From the NCBI GenBank assembly GCA_023053575.1, contig JAKZAP010000005.1, forward strand, positions 9,982,001-10,046,000: DNA of 64,000 bases. Reading direction: 5' to 3'. This stretch comes from Branchinecta lynchi (Eukaryota; Arthropoda; Branchiopoda; Anostraca; Branchinectidae). The notes below the pieces were generated by a model. The model made no database searches and was not told the origin of the DNA. It saw nothing but the letters and a program-made list of their open reading frames with translations. This document shows positions 1 through 12,420 of this stretch, piece by piece (position 1 is the first letter of the stretch; the number at the start of each line of letters is the position of its first letter). Position numbers and translations under genes: made by a program.

Positions 1-99
1 CAGTGGAATCTCCGAGTGATTTGTGGCACCTCTATGCGCTTGTATCTGTGTTGTATGCCTTACGAGAAAGCTATATGATTTTTGTTTGTTCAGGCACTA

Positions 100-335
100 A
101 GCAGTCTTCACCAAGCTCACCACTGCCCACTGAAAAGCAGCGTTTGTGTTGAGATTAACATTTTCCGCGTCATAATAGACTTTATGTTGTGGAGACGACC
201 GCAGATATTCTGAACGTTAAACTAGAGCAGATAGTGGAAAATAAAAATAATTCCTTAGCGGAATCCAAAGAATTCAGTGTATTCAGTTAAATCACACAAA
301 GATAAGCTGTTTTTTTTTCAGTTAAACTTTAAGGG
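100..335 (+). repeat. Family C dispersed repeat, copy C1
   Basis: Shares AACATTTTCCGCGTC, TTCAGTGTATTCAGTTA and TTTTCAGTTAAACTTTAA with copies at 10255-10757 and 58590-58925, same strand. No coding content. Confidence 0.6.
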
Positions 336-339
336 GTTC

Positions 340-655
340 TGTATTCATCCTTAAGCACAACCATTGAGGCAAAAATGATGACGGGCTCATCGCGATCATG
401 AAAATATATATTTTGCTCAAAAATATTTCTTGTACTTTAAGAAATTCAGTTGTAAGGAGAACCCGTGAGACAAATGATCATTGGCCCTTGGGGATAATAT
501 AGGCTATCGTTTGGTCCGTTTTCGATTAAGATGCACACTTTAAGGGTGCTAGAAATTCACCATTGAGGCAAAAATGATCACTGGATCATGGGAATGTATA
601 GCCTATTTTGCTTAAATTATTTTTTTGAAGATGAATACTTTAACGAAGGCAAGTG
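340..655 (-). repeat. Family B fragment B0
   Basis: Minus-strand 3' portion of family B: GATGCACACTTTAAGGGTGC at 530 and CATTGAGGCAAAAATGAT twice (361, 561), matching the tail of copies at 9150-9340 and 63115-63200. It ends near GGCAAGTGCCATAC at 648. Confidence 0.45.
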
Positions 656-1351
656 CCATACAAACTAAAAGCTACAGACAAGCCGACATCGTACACAAGG
701 AGGTAATGAAGATCAGTGATAGCATCAGCAAGAAAGACAACTGCTAGGAGATTTACAAGGAGCAAACATGCGAATCGAAGAATGAAGTTGCGATAGCCTA
801 TCCCTTCCCAGAAGACCCACCATGGGAAATTACAGTTGTCGAGGTTTGGTTGCAGCTCATACCACACAGGGAGCAAGAACATTCAGACACGGAGATTCAG
901 CAGCTATTCCTATTAGAGAAGAATCGGAAATACCTGAACCACCTGCAAGTCTTGGACGGCTCAGTAAAAAAGAAATAAAAAAGACATCAACATAACCGAA
1001 ATTCGTCCACAACCTACATATCATGGCAAACAATGCCCAAGGCTCGTCCATCCTGACGAAAGAGTTGAGAAATATGAGAAAGCCCATTGTCAGACGGAAG
1101 ACACGGACCTTCAGAACATCAGAAAGCCCCTCAAATAACTTCAAAGCCAGGGTGTAGAGTGAAAATCCCATCACAATCCGAGTCACACGGGGATCAAACA
1201 AAACCAGGCTTCAGATACACCGGCCAACAAAGTGAGTAGACCTGAGCCAACCTCCCCCACAGATTGCAGATAACTACATTTTGGGACATCCTAAGGAATA
1301 AGGTTTCGTAAGCCAGCGGAAGAAGGTGATCGCTCTGGATACCCTCTACCC
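656..1351. other. No recognised feature
   Basis: Two hydrophobic minus-strand frames (640-882, 857-1201) were considered and not accepted. Nothing else stands out. Confidence 0.4.
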
Positions 1352-1606
1352 ATGGTCATTAGCAAGAGCGTCAACAATCCTCTGAGACCAGCTCTAAAGC
1401 CCTCCTTACAAGGCAACGCGGAAAACCTTTGGAGGGCTGGGGTAGACCAGACAGTCCTTAGACTAGACTTATTTCTACAGAGTGACGTAACAGCTCCGAG
1501 ACAAGCTCAATGGATAGAAAAGAAGTTGCAAGAGATAGCGCAAGAGACGGATGAACAAGGGCTCGTTGATCTGAAGAGAAACCTAGGCTTAAAGCATATG
1601 GACTAG
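1352..1606 (+). other. Unrecognised coding-like stretch
   Basis: An ATG frame of 84 codons with complex composition (NPLRPALKPSLQGNAENLWR, APRQAQWIEKKLQEIAQETD). No family recognised. It ends 24 bp before family A copy A1. It may be a fragment of an unknown element or a chance frame. Confidence 0.25.
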
Positions 1607-1630
1607 ATTCTGGTCCGCGCTTACTCGTAT

Positions 1631-2772
1631 TTTTGGGATCCCAAGACGCAAGTGGAGGGATACCTATGACACCGCAAAAAATGTCCGTCTGTCCGTCCGT
1701 CCGTCCGTCTGTCCGTGTGTAAGCACGATACTCTCGAAGGGAATGAGATATTTTGATGAAACTTGGTGTGAGGATTCGTTGGGTCGTCGGACCAGTCAAG
1801 TTCGTAGATGGGCTTTGTAGCCCTACATTTAGGGGTGGTGGAGGGGGTTTAAATTACGGGGCAAACAAAATATTTTGAAACAGCTAATTTGATAGTCTAT
1901 TATGGGGTCAGAAGACATGCTGAACACGATGGTGAAAACCATTTTGTCATTGGACAAGTAGTTCGTCCGGAATCCGACCAAAGCCGGAAAGTTTGTTAAA
2001 AGTAAAAGTTTTATTTGAAGTTGATTAGATGTTCGATTTAGGGGTAGGAAGACATGCTGACGACGATGGTGAAAACCATTTTCTCGACGGACAAGCAGTT
2101 CGCCCGGAATCCGGCCCAAACCGGAAAGTTTGTTAAAATTAAAAGTTTTATTTGGAGTTGATTAGATGTTCGATTAGGGCAAGAAGACAGGCTGAAGACT
2201 TATGTGAAAAATTTTTCTACCTGGACATGTAGTTCCCCCCGAATCCGGCCAAAACCGGAAACTTGTTAGAAGCTACAGTTTTATTTCTAGTTGATTAGAT
2301 AACCGATTTAAAGGTAAGAAAAGATGCTGAATCCGTGTATTACAATCATATTTTACCCGAAAATTTAGTTCGACCGGATTCCGGCTAGAGTCGGAAAATT
2401 TGTTATAAGTTAAATTTGTATTTGAAGTTGATTAGATGTTCATTATTGGGGAAAGAAGATACCCTGAGTTCGTTTTTTAGCTTTCTTTTTTCGCCGGACA
2501 AGTAATTCTGGAGTTCGGCCGAGGAAATTGGCAGAAGTGGCAGGAAGTTTTCGTCAAAACAGATATGACTTATAGGGGTAAACACATATGCTGAATCCAT
2601 ATCATAACTTGGTTTTCTCAGATGACTAGCTATTTGGCCTTAATCTGTTTCTGAATTTTAATTGTAAAAATGTTCAAGGAGTCTGCGATGAATGGATCTG
2701 GCTAAGACAAGACCCAGTTGTCTGGATCAGATACTGAATTTTTGGGATCCCATCGAAACCTTTGGTCTTGTT
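1631..2772 (+). mobile_element. Family A HINE-like element, copy A1 (near complete)
   Basis: Starts TTTTGGGATCCCAAGACG, then a GTCCGTCC microsatellite (1681-1715), GATGAAACTTGGTG at 1756, and about four tandem units of ~135 bp carrying GGAATCCGGCC-AAACCGGAAA. It ends TTTTTGGGATCCCATCGAAA, CCTTTGGTCTTGTT. No long protein frame. Inferred to be a non-autonomous Helitron-type element. Confidence 0.75.
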
Positions 2773-2978
2773 CAATCTAGCGGAGTACCACCCCACCTAT
2801 GGGTATTTAGGAGTTTCAACAATGCACAGCGACTGATGCGAAATGTATTGGATCGATCTAGTTCAACTATGTAAAGTTTTCACTAGCATTAGGCTCCACA
2901 TTTCGCTCTGTTAATCTTCCACACCCCTCTTCTGCTAGCGCGGCTGCAAGATCAGCTTGACGGCTTTGCCACATGTTT

Positions 2979-3133
2979 GGTAGCCTCATACTGAATCACA
3001 AACCCCTTAAGGAAGATGAGTTCGTTTCTTGGCAAGTTTCGGATACCTGTACGACCAATGCCAAACTGTTTCTCGAAGATTTGGTGATGCTGCGTACCCG
3101 CGTCATGGTCAGTCAGCGTCTGATATACTACTG
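2979..3133 (+). other. Unrecognised coding-like stretch
   Basis: Plus-strand frame of about 50 codons: MFGSLILNHKPLKEDEFVSW, LFLEDLVMLRTRVMVSQRL. It abuts TMF1 exon 3 on the opposite strand. No family recognised and no splice evidence. Confidence 0.2.
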
Positions 3134-3204
3134 AGTAGTTACTAAAACCGATAAATTACTTGGCGACTAAGCAAGTACTGGCAAGCAGAAACTTGCCAGC
3201 TTAC

Positions 3205-3820
3205 TTAGCAAGTAAGCTAAGAACTTCTTTAAAAGTCGATGAAGCCTGGGCTTTGTATCTCGCAGGTAAGTTAGAGAAAGAAATATCAATACGTACTTCA
3301 TCTTCTTTGCAGTCCGCTACAGCGCATACTGGTTCGGTTTCTGGGCTAATTACCGTTAACGAGCTGGAGTTGGAGCTTAGAACACTCAATTCCCGATGAT
3401 CCGCGGAATCACACACTTCACTCTGTGACGGTGTCCGTGAGCCAATTAGCTCAACAGAGGGGGAATCGGGAGAGGAGACTTCACTTCCCAAAGTCAAAAT
3501 TGAACACGGCGTATCTATTTCGTTCCCCAATCGCTCCGCCATCTTTAATTCTAAGCTGAATTCTGGCTTCTCTGTATTGTCCTTTCTACTTTCATCTCTT
3601 TCCACTTTTTCATTTTCTTCGTCAAGTTTTACATCACTCCACTCAGCGACACTCTTTTCCGGAGGCTGAAGAACACTGGTTTGTAATTGGCTCTCCCAGC
3701 CCCAACCCCAGTAGGGTTTAGGAGAGGTTTTCGTTTCCAACGACGGAGGTTTGGAAACGACTTGCACCGGGGAAGGCTGTGACGAAACAGTTGATGGTTT
3801 GGTTGGAGGCGCAGGATCTG
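3205..3820 (-). CDS. TMF1: TMF1 exon 3 (low-complexity acidic region)
   Basis: Large internal exon, about 616 nt. The acceptor TTAACTTTGCAG is at 3832-3821, and the exon enters in phase 1 (G|CA gives Ala, then DPAPPTKPS). It encodes a hydrophilic region rich in Ser, Pro, Glu and Lys: SPVQVVSKPPSLETK, a PYWGWGWES tryptophan-glycine motif, long acidic/basic stretches, and SRTPSQSE followed by SSSLTVISPETEP. The last resembles the acidic serine-rich segment preceding the coiled coils in TMF1 (human has GQSRTPETTES and SDIEVLDHES). The likely donor is AA|GTAAGC at 3205-3199, just before an in-frame TAA. The exact 3' end is uncertain because other GT sites exist. The next exons, carrying the coiled coils, were not recognised between 1 and 3200. 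Confidence 0.75.
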
Positions 3821-4289
3821 CTGCAAAGTTAATCAAGTTAACACAGGTCTGATTCGCATTTAGTAGACTAGAGTGGTCTTATCTTCATTCGTTCGGGTCA
3901 GATAGGCAGTGCAGGTTTTAGTGAAGAACTCTCTTGCACCAAGTCCCATATTCATTACTCTTCCTTTATACTGCTGTGGAAGCTTGGCCACGCACTTTTT
4001 TCAAAGCGTTGTGCCGTTCTGTAGGGTATGTCCTAAGTAATTGGAGGGGCATGGTTTCTTTAGCTTGGGCTGAATGAATATTTATCACGAGCTCTAGCTT
4101 TCTTTACTAAAGATACTTTAGTAAAATTGCTCGGTATTTTTTCGATAGAAGAACTGTTCGATATGTTTACGGGGATTCGGTAGTTATAGAGAATCCTAAA
4201 TAGGCTATATGTACAAATCTCTTTGGTATAAAGATCGGGATTCGGTAGAATTGCCAGTATTCGGTAGTTATCACGAATTTGGTGAGAGT

Positions 4290-4450
4290 AAATCATGGAC
4301 GACAGGGCCCAACCAGCACACGACGTCGTCCACTGTTTCCTGACCGAAGATTAAAAATTAAGTGTCTTTTTCTGTGTTTGTATGTGTTTTGTTTATTTTC
4401 TTCATTTACTCCGACTTTCCGAAATGGCGGGTCATAAATACATTACTTAC
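4290..4450 (+). repeat. Family J non-LTR 3' end, copy J1
   Basis: Degraded CCCAACCAGCACACGAC and CACTGTTTCCTGACCGAAG, then 3' UTR TTCATTTACTCCGACTTTCC, GGCGGGTCATAAATA and ATTACTTAC. Interpreted as the 3' end of a non-LTR retrotransposon with an ACTT tail. Confidence 0.6.
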
Positions 4451-7400
4451 GCGTACCCCGTTGGAAAAAAAATTGGACGGCCGAATCCCAGTTCGAATGA
4501 AAATCGGCTAAGTCCAAAAGTTACTAAGTGATTACGCAATTGGAGTTATTCTCAGAGACCTCTCTTTTATTAGTGACTTAATAGCTGAGTTTGATTAGTC
4601 TTATTCACTAACAAAAATGACTTTGATGTAAAGATATCCAGGTAGTTCTGGTATCAAGTGTCGTTGAGCATCTGTTGTTGCGCATCCTTAGCATCTCGAG
4701 GTTCACTACTGTGCACTTAAGGAAGTCGTATGTGCCTGTCCATTTTCACTTACAGCCGAGTGTGTACAAGGACGGGCGGTGATACGGGGAAATTTTATTG
4801 AAGTTTGAAAGGTTAGGAAGTTTAGAAAGTAAACTGATATCGCTTAAAATAGAGGAGAAATCATTACCACTCATCTGGGACGATTATTGTAAGCCCTCCT
4901 GCAACTTTTCTTTTTTATTGAAAAAGAGTGACATTTGTAAACTACGTAGATGTTACTGCAAATACCTGCTTTATTTGTCTATATCATATCGAAAGCAGAG
5001 AATAATCCGAAAATATAAAGCTCCCGATATAACCGTAAAACTCCAGGAGCTTCATGATAATCCGGACAAGCATATAAACTGCTTACTCCATATATCACGG
5101 GCTCATCCGTTTGTTCCGTTTGTTGTGTATATTTCGTAGTATCGGTACTAGTGCTTCTTCTGTTGTTTATTTGTTTTTACTCCACCATCTTCACATAGTT
5201 TTTTTGCAGTGGGTTAAATAAATTATTCTTATAATTATTATTATCATGCGAAAATCCAAACACCAGCCAGCATTAACTACCAGAAAATTAATCAAGCCTT
5301 TGTGACAATGAGTCCGTCAATTCCGCTCGATCATGAATTATTCAGTTGGTCAGACAGAGCATTATATCTTAGCGGATAAGATAGGCAGAAATTACATTAA
5401 AAAAAAAAATTATACAAAAACATAACACAAATATTTAGCTATACAATAGGTATACTACTTTGAATATCACTTAACTCTGAACGACACCAAAAAATCTGAT
5501 GAAAATCGAACCTAGAAAATGTTCATGTAGCCTAATGAGCGTGAGCGTAATGAGCGTACAATAATGAACAGTGATTGAAGTACAATCAAGGACTAAATGA
5601 AGCTACAAATTGTAAGAATTTTAAATTACTTTTCTTGATGTTGCTCAGTATATCGTGCTTCCCTTCCCCCCCCCCCCCCCCCACGTTACAACGTCCGGCA
5701 TTACTTCAAACAGAAAAAAAAAATCGCAGCAAAGGATTCTGATTCAAAACTTAACATCATTTCCCTTTTTCTAGGGGCAAAAAACAAAAAGCAAAAGAAA
5801 CTGTTCAAAGAAGCATACCTCAGCTGTGCTTGTTTTCCTTTCGATTCGTATACAAGCTAAAATATTTTTGAAGGAACTTCAAACTTTCTGAAGGAAAAAC
5901 AAAAGTTCAGGTAGTTGTGAGTTTTCACTATCAATTATACATTTTTCATTGAACAATTCAAACAATTCTGTGAATGCTTAAGTATTACTTTTTCGCATAA
6001 TAGGGATACTACTGTGTTTAAAAGAGGTAAATCGAATTTGCACCGTTAGGTCACCCCCATCCAAGTGTGCCAGTTCAAACCAGGGTACGAGGGTACCAGT
6101 TTCAAACTCGGTAAAACTGTGTGGTCAACAAGTGGGGAGCGATCAGTTCGATCACAAAAGATAGAGAAAAAAAAAACTGGTCAGGGCACAGCTCAGTGAA
6201 ATATTATAATATTTGTTTGTGATCGCAATTGGTTTGTGTGGTCAACTGGTTGTTAGTGCACGAGTTCTCGCTTACTCGTGTTCAATTATTTGAACTTTGT
6301 GATTAGGGAGGTGGTACTTGGTAGTTGTTATCTGGAATTTTAATTTTCAAGGACATGAAATTTTATTTTTGCATATATTATTGTAAAATCGTTAGACACG
6401 CACTGCCTGTAGGAAGTTTGTCTCTCTGCATTGCTTCTTTGACGGATGTGACAATTATGTCATTAGACAAAAAAATGAACCTTGAATTGGGAGAAATGGC
6501 AAGTTTACACGCTAGGTTAACTGTATGAAACTGGCGTGGCTCCCTATTGTTGATATCCGTTGCAGGGAAGCTTGTGTGGAGCTTATCGTCGAAGTATGAA
6601 CAACACACGGAAACAAAGGAAAAGCATCAGGAACAAACAGGCGGTCAGCCGCTATTCTATCCATGTATGTTGGTTGCTTGGCAAGCTCAGCAGTATGACG
6701 TCATTACTTAGGAAAGTTGGCTAACGAAATCATATGGTAACATCAGTTCCATCAACAAATCTTTTTCAAATCCTGGACTCTAAGAAACACGAGGAGACGA
6801 ATCAAGTGAAATTAGTGCGACAGGGGAAAGAAGACCTTTAACCTTGCAATTCCAGTTTATCTTGTCACGCTTTAAAGACTTCGATTCATGACTTACAGAA
6901 GTATGAGAACACAAAGTGTGAGAGCATTTCTCAGATTCTTCGCAGGTGCCGAGTACATTTATATATTCTCACCCTTTCTAGTTCATCTTTTCGCAAAAGA
7001 CAACGAATGCACATCCACGAGTTTAATGTTATCAAACTTCTGAAAAAAACAGGACCCAACTTGATTAGCTGTCGAACAGGTATCTCCAATATCAACCGTA
7101 ACCCCCCCCCCCCTCACAAAATACATTTTCTATTCGAAAATATGTGGACATTCAAGCCAGTAATGAAGCAGCTCTTTCGTTTGTTCCTATCTGTGAAGCC
7201 CTCTATAGTAATAAAGGCGAAAAGAAGCTGGCCCGTGGGAGGAATAATGGATGTTAATGTTCCCAACGCTCATAAACGGCATAACAGTGGCAGTATTTTC
7301 GGAGGATTGTCTCTAGTTGTTTTCCTTTCTGTCATAGCAGGAGTATTAAATATTTAGGGACTGTGTTTTTGGTCGGAAAACATGGATAGATGTTGTGGCA

Positions 7401-7949
7401 GGTTTATCAGGTTGTCTACTACTAAAATACAGTCAAATCAACGTGTAGAGTTTGTTTATTTATATCGAATGTCCGGCTTTAAAGCAGCGGAAATCAGCGG
7501 TCACGTGTCCTCGAATACTGGTATTGACAATATAACTACTGCGACTTTTACTCCACGATAACTATGGCTCGGGATCTAAACTGTAAGTATGACCTCTTTT
7601 ATCTGTACCTTTTACTGCCCTGTCATTTCGGCGAAATAAAAGCCTTTATTATTACTGTTATTGTCAGACATGACTCTTTCATGGTAACACTTAAAGGACT
7701 CCCCTACTTATTCCGCCTTCTATATTATTATTAGCTCCCCTATGGGATATATAAGCTTCAGAATTCCCCGCCCGTCGACACAGTTTGGTTTTGCACCTAT
7801 GGCTTTTACAGCCTTTTAGACAAATCCAAGTTTACAAGTCAAGCGCAGCAAACTTCGGTGAAAGCTTCTAGATCCGCCGACAATTCTTTCGAAAAGAACG
7901 GCATGAGAAGCTTCACACTTCTGTTTTTTATGGCAATTCCAGCTCCACT
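4451..7949. other. TMF1 intron 2 without recognised features
   Basis: About 3.5 kb of non-coding sequence. I see only homopolymer runs (C at 5666 and 7087) and no repeat family shared with the rest of the window. Confidence 0.5.
5666..5682. repeat. Poly-C run (17)
   Basis: Seventeen consecutive C. Comparable C or G runs of 9-18 lie at 7087, 18987, 20263, 24795, 25486, 25838, 33262 and elsewhere. Confidence 0.9.
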
Positions 7950-9360
7950 CAAATGCCAGATACCGATCGCTTTTCGACCGGTAATGTCTGTCTGTCTGTC
8001 TATCCTGTCAGGCCACTGTCTCGAGTTAGGGTACTTCCAGATGCGCTAGGACGATGCAACTTGGCAGGCGTATCAGGGACCCGACCAAACTAACTTGGAA
8101 ATGGACTCCGACCATCGTGGAGGAGGGAGGGAGGGAGGAATCCGGAATTTATGGGCATGCATAACTTTCGAACAGGTGATCGGATCGTAATGAAACTTGA
8201 TATCTGGAAAGACGTCATGTCTCAGATGCTCCATTTCAAGAGCTGGACCGAATCCGATTAATGTGAGGGGGGAGCCGGAAATCTTGTGTCACACTTAGAC
8301 TGAAGCAATCGGGATGAACCTTCGCGGGAAGAGCAAGCACAAGCCCTTGAAATATCACCGATTGCAGAACTCGACCGGATTCGTGCACTGTGGGGGGGAG
8401 TTGGAGGGGGGTTCCGGAATTCCGGTGGCCTGGAGTTAAATTACTTCCAGGCGGGCTAGGACAAAGAAAATGGCAGGCAAATCAGGGACCAGACCCGACC
8501 AACCTGGAAACAGTCAACTTCCCGATCCGACCATCGTGGGGGAGTGGAGGGAGGGGGAATCCGGAATATTCAGATATGTACAACTTCCAAACGGGAGATC
8601 GGATCTTAATGAAACTTGATACGTGGAAAGACCTCGCGTCTCAAATGTCCTATTTAAAGTCCGGATGTATTCCGATGAATGTTGGGGGGTGTGGAGGGGA
8701 GAACCGGAAATCTTACGCTTAGAGTGGAGCGATTGGGATGAAACTTGGTTGGAAGAACGGGTACAAGCCCTAGATAAATCAGTGATAGAACAGGAACCGG
8801 GTTCGGGCACTGTGGGCGGAGTTGGAGGGGGGTCGGAATTCCGGTGATCGCGAATTAAAGTACTTCCAGATGTGTAGGACGATGCAGATTGGCTTGAAAA
8901 TTAGACACTTGACAAGATAGGCTTAGAAATTGTCAGTTCCCAGGTCTGACCATCTCTTAAAGTACTAATCCTAACCGCAAAATACAACAAATGTTTTTAA
9001 GTCAAATATACATTTTCGCGATCCCTATTAGCCCATGATCCTTTTTGCCTCTTAAAGGTTTTGCTTACAAATTAATTCCTTAACGTACAAACAATACTTT
9101 TGAGTAAATATACATCTGTGCTACCGATGAGATCATCATCATTTTTGATTACAAATGGATTTCGAGTGCCCTTAAAGTGCGCATCATCACAGTCAAATTA
9201 AATACCAAACGATACATTTTCGTGATTTCAAAGGACCCAAAGATCATTCTTATCTCAAGGGTTTTACTTACAAATGATCGCAACAAACCCACGAATTGAC
9301 GAATCCCTACTTTCATCCTCTGACCCAGCCTTGCAAGTGCCATATCAGCTTCCAGCTCTT
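7950..9360 (+). mobile_element. Family B HINE-like element, copy B1
   Basis: Starts AAATGCCAGATACCGATCGC, microsatellite GTCTGTCTGTCTGTC at 7986, then repeated modules with ATGAAACTTGG/A every 130-190 bp and CCGGAATTCCGG-type palindromes. It ends AGTGCCATATCAGCTTCCAG, CTCTTCTTGTT. No protein frame. In TMF1 intron 2. Confidence 0.7.
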
Positions 9361-9523
9361 CTTGTTCGTTTCGAAGACTTGGTAGGACCCCAGTTGTTTT
9401 TGTTTTTTTTCGGATTTATTTTTTTAATAATAACGATACAAAACAACAGACAAGGTTTTCGCCTCTATACAACTCGGAGAAATTTTGAGTAATTAAAATC
9501 CTATCAATAATGCACTTCAAACT

Positions 9524-9799
9524 ATGCATCGTTTCAGCGTTAACCGCATCTTCGGTAAGGCTGCTCCAAGGATCAACAATTCTGTTAACAAATGTGTAAT
9601 TGTTTGTATTTTCCCGACGCGCACAGTTTTCAAATATTTTGCGTCAAACCTCCGCTTCAAAGAGCGGGACGACTGGATAGCGCGGACAAGCGTCAACAAG
9701 AAAATTAAATTCATAGGCCAAATATTTGTATTTTCAGAAAACAATATTTCTGATTTGCTTTATCATGAAAAATCATTTCTGGTAAGAGATCTGCTTTAA
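9524..9799 (+). other. Coding-like stretch, possible retrotransposon ORF1 remnant
   Basis: 91-codon plus-strand frame with CVIVCIFPTRTVFKYFASNL, RFKERDDW, IFVFSENNISDLL. The spacing loosely recalls the C-terminal domain of non-LTR ORF1 proteins (a VFxxRxxLK helix followed by IFxxExLT). Weak. Confidence 0.22.
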
Positions 9800-10254
9800 A
9801 TCACGACAAAAATACTGGGCTGTCTCAAGGATTTATCTTATCAAAGCCAGTCTATCCATGTCCACCTGCTTCTCCAAACGTCAGGGCTAAATGTGGTCTA
9901 CTAGTGTTCTTCTTAAGCAACATAGCTCAAGCAAAACGACGAGCTGTAGGCAACCACTCTGGCGTGGCGTCTCCTAACAACATGAATGCTTTCGTCTTAA
10001 TTTTGGACGGGATTTAACCTATTCTAGCCAACCCCAGCAAACAAGAACGACACCATCTGGTAAACCCGTTAGCCTACTCATTACAACGTGAGACCGTGAC
10101 AACTGGTAAAAGGTTTTTACATCCCCAGACATGTCTCTCAGTACGAGCGACCGCGGGTTGTTAAAGTTTAACTGAAAGTCCGACAGTCTAGTTACATGTC
10201 ATGGCCCAAAAGGCTTTTTCGAGGAATACATTCATTCATTGGTTCTTCACGTTT

Positions 10255-10757
10255 CCAATTAAACAGGCCTGAAAATCAGACAAAATGCGTTACTTCGTTT
10301 GTTTTTTATTCACAGAGAATCGATTTCATCAAATGAAAAGCACCTCTATGTGATTGTCCCTTTATGCTTGAAATATTTACCAGCTACAAATGTAAGCTAT
10401 TGCGCAAAACCAAAATAAAAATTTCGATCCTTGCAAGACATATCTTAACATCAATTTCTAAACAGATAATTAGGAAAAGTTACAGGAAAAGTTAGGAAAT
10501 TAGGAATTAATCAGGAAAAGTTACAGGCGTAACTTTTCCGAGCTTCCCATCTGGCACATTGAAAAGACAGACCTTTGTTGAAATTCAAATTCTCCGCGTC
10601 TGGGTGAATTCTGAGTTGTCGTCTCAGCAGCGCACACTCTGAATGTTATCACTAGAGCCCCGGATGAAAAAATACAAAGTCTCTTAGATGAGTCAAAATC
10701 AGTGTATTCAAATATCAGATGTAAAAATAAGATGCCTTTTCAGTTGAACTTTAAAGC
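10255..10757 (+). repeat. Family C dispersed repeat, copy C2
   Basis: Blocks AATGCGTTACTTCGTTTGT, CGTAACTTTTCCGAG, ATTCAAATTCTCCGCGTCTG, AGAGCCCCGGATGAAAAAAT, TTTTCAGTTGAACTTTAAAG. It ends 20 bp from TMF1 exon 2. No ends with TIR or tail were defined. Confidence 0.65.
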
Positions 10758-10776
10758 TAAGATGTCCAAAACCTAC

Positions 10777-10941
10777 CAGACATGGGCTTTTCTTCATCAT
10801 CGGGGGGAATTCCTCTGATGGAGCCCCACAGGGCCGTCCCAACTGGCGATGAGAGCAGGGACTTAACCGGTTGAAGTGTGGTGACAGCAAACGGATTGTC
10901 CAGAACTGTCGTAGCAGGACTGGTTGCATCTTCTTGTGAAT
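10777..10941 (-). CDS. TMF1: TMF1 exon 2
   Basis: Internal exon of 165 nt (55 codons), phase 1 at both ends. The acceptor reads CTTCCTTTGTCCCAG before ATTCACAAG; the donor is TCTG followed by GTAGGT. It encodes an acidic, proline- and serine-rich segment (SQEDATSP, DNPFAVTTLQPVKSLL, GTALWGSIRG, PPDDEEKP). This fits the poorly conserved stretch between the N-terminal helix and the coiled coils of TMF proteins. The WGSIRG tryptophan resembles the W/G motifs of this region in other animals. It lies 20 bp from the end of a dispersed family C repeat copy, so that repeat forms the intron sequence just past the donor. Membership in TMF1 is supported by strand, phase and composition. Confidence 0.72.
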
Positions 10942-11269
10942 CTGGGACAAAGGAAGCGTCAGTGAAGGTAGAGAAGGAGTCGTACCCCAAAAGAAATACG
11001 AAGGAAATCAGAAGAGACACTAAGCAGATTAAATAAAAACAGATCACCAGCACTTGGCTGTTTATTAGTTGAAGAGGAAATGCCCTTCTAACAGGAGAAA
11101 AATTAAACATTTAGGGAAAAATAGGGTAAGCGCTGGTCCTAGCTTCTGCCCAGTGGCAAAACCAGGGTGGTCCGAGGGTGGGGCGGATTGCCCCTACAGA
11201 GCCGGCACGGGGAACCTCTACTAGAGTAATCAACAAAATATTCCACTAATCGCGAACAATCTCGCAAAG

Positions 11270-11660
11270 ACAGGCGAACTAGTCGGATAATTTACAAAAT
11301 CGTTACAAGAACAGGCTAAGCCCTATTCGACTAGTTGGATATTTTTCGAAATCCTTATATGGATCACTGTTATTCTGAATAGTTGGAAATGTTTCGGAAT
11401 CATCATAAGGATGAATGTTACCGAAATAGCCTTAGCTGGACACTTTCCGAAATACCTATATGATTGATTGAGTACTAGCCAACTAGTTGGGTATTTTCCG
11501 AGATCTTTACATGACAGAGTGTTGTCCCGACTAGTTATGACATTTCCAGAAGTCCTTACAAGAGTTCTTACAATCCGACAAGTTAGATATCTTCCGAGAT
11601 CCGTATACGACTATACACAGTCCTACTAGTTGATAAATTTATTGAATCCTTAGGGGATTC
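11270..11660. repeat. ~50-bp degenerate minisatellite
   Basis: Seven or eight diverged units of about 50 bp with CGACTAGTTGGATATTTTC and CCGAAATCCTTATATG. ACTAGT occurs near 11279, 11329, 11482, 11540 and 11627. Confidence 0.65.
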
Positions 11661-11839
11661 TTTCTGGTATCCAAATAGTCTGCAACGCCGTTTATTTATT
11701 TTTTAAGACGAAACTTGTGATTGGAAATTTATAATTCGTATCTACATCCGACATTTGTCCGACTAATCCAACCATCTATACAACTAGAGTTTGTCCTAGT
11801 CGGAGAGGTGTCCAACTTATAATGGACTGGCACTTGGAT

Positions 11840-12405
11840 TCACCGACCTGAAATGAAAAAACCTTGTTTGCATATCGGGGAAACACTAGCCCCCCACACT
11901 TCGATTCCTCTATCTCAACATTACTTATCTGATTATCAGGGAACATTAGTTCTGGACAGTTCAATTCCTGACCACCAAAACCATTATTTCTTATCGGGGA
12001 ACATTAGCCCCTGGCACTTTGATTCCTCGACCTCAACTCAACAAAAACAACATTTGCATATTGGGGAACATTAACCATTCACACTTCGATTTCCCGATCT
12101 CAAAATCGATTATTTGATTATGAGGGAACATTAGCTCTGGAAACTTCAGTTCCCTAACCTCAAAACTAGCATTGCTTATCGAGGAACATTAGCCCCAGGC
12201 ACTTGGATTCCCCGTCCTCAACCCAACAAAATCAATATTTGCATGTCGGGGAACATTAGCCCCTAACACTTCGATTCCCAGATCTCAACATCGGTTTCTT
12301 GATTATGAGGGAACATTAGCTCTGGACACTTCCGATTCCCCGAGTCCTCAGGAAATTTTAGCCCAGGCGATCCCCGACTTCGCGGGGAAGATTAGTCCTG
12401 TGCAA
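11840..12405. repeat. 62-bp minisatellite with 186-bp higher-order period
   Basis: About nine units of ~62 bp, each with GGGGAACATTAGCCCC-like sequence, CACTTCGATTCC and CTCAA. Three alternating unit types give a 185-186-bp period: TTTGCATA/G recurs at 11867, 12053 and 12238. Confidence 0.8.
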
Positions 12406-12420
12406 GTAGATTCCCCATCT

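Noticed and set aside
640..1201. Two hydrophobic minus-strand frames that look like membrane-protein segments (FILRFACLLLVNLLAVVF and KLFEGLSDVLKVRVF)
   Set aside because: No acceptor or donor at sensible positions, one runs into a family B end, and I could not match a transporter family.
6060..6130. CAGTTCAAACCAGGG resembling a tRNA T-arm
   Set aside because: No acceptor stem or anticodon arm can be formed around it.
7007..7357. 116-codon plus-strand frame
   Set aside because: Interrupted composition including a homopolymer-encoded PPPP; no homology recognised and it lies within TMF1 intron 2.
11840..12405. Regularly spaced repeats resembling a CRISPR array
   Set aside because: Whole units, including the would-be spacers, are repeated and the host is eukaryotic; this is a minisatellite.
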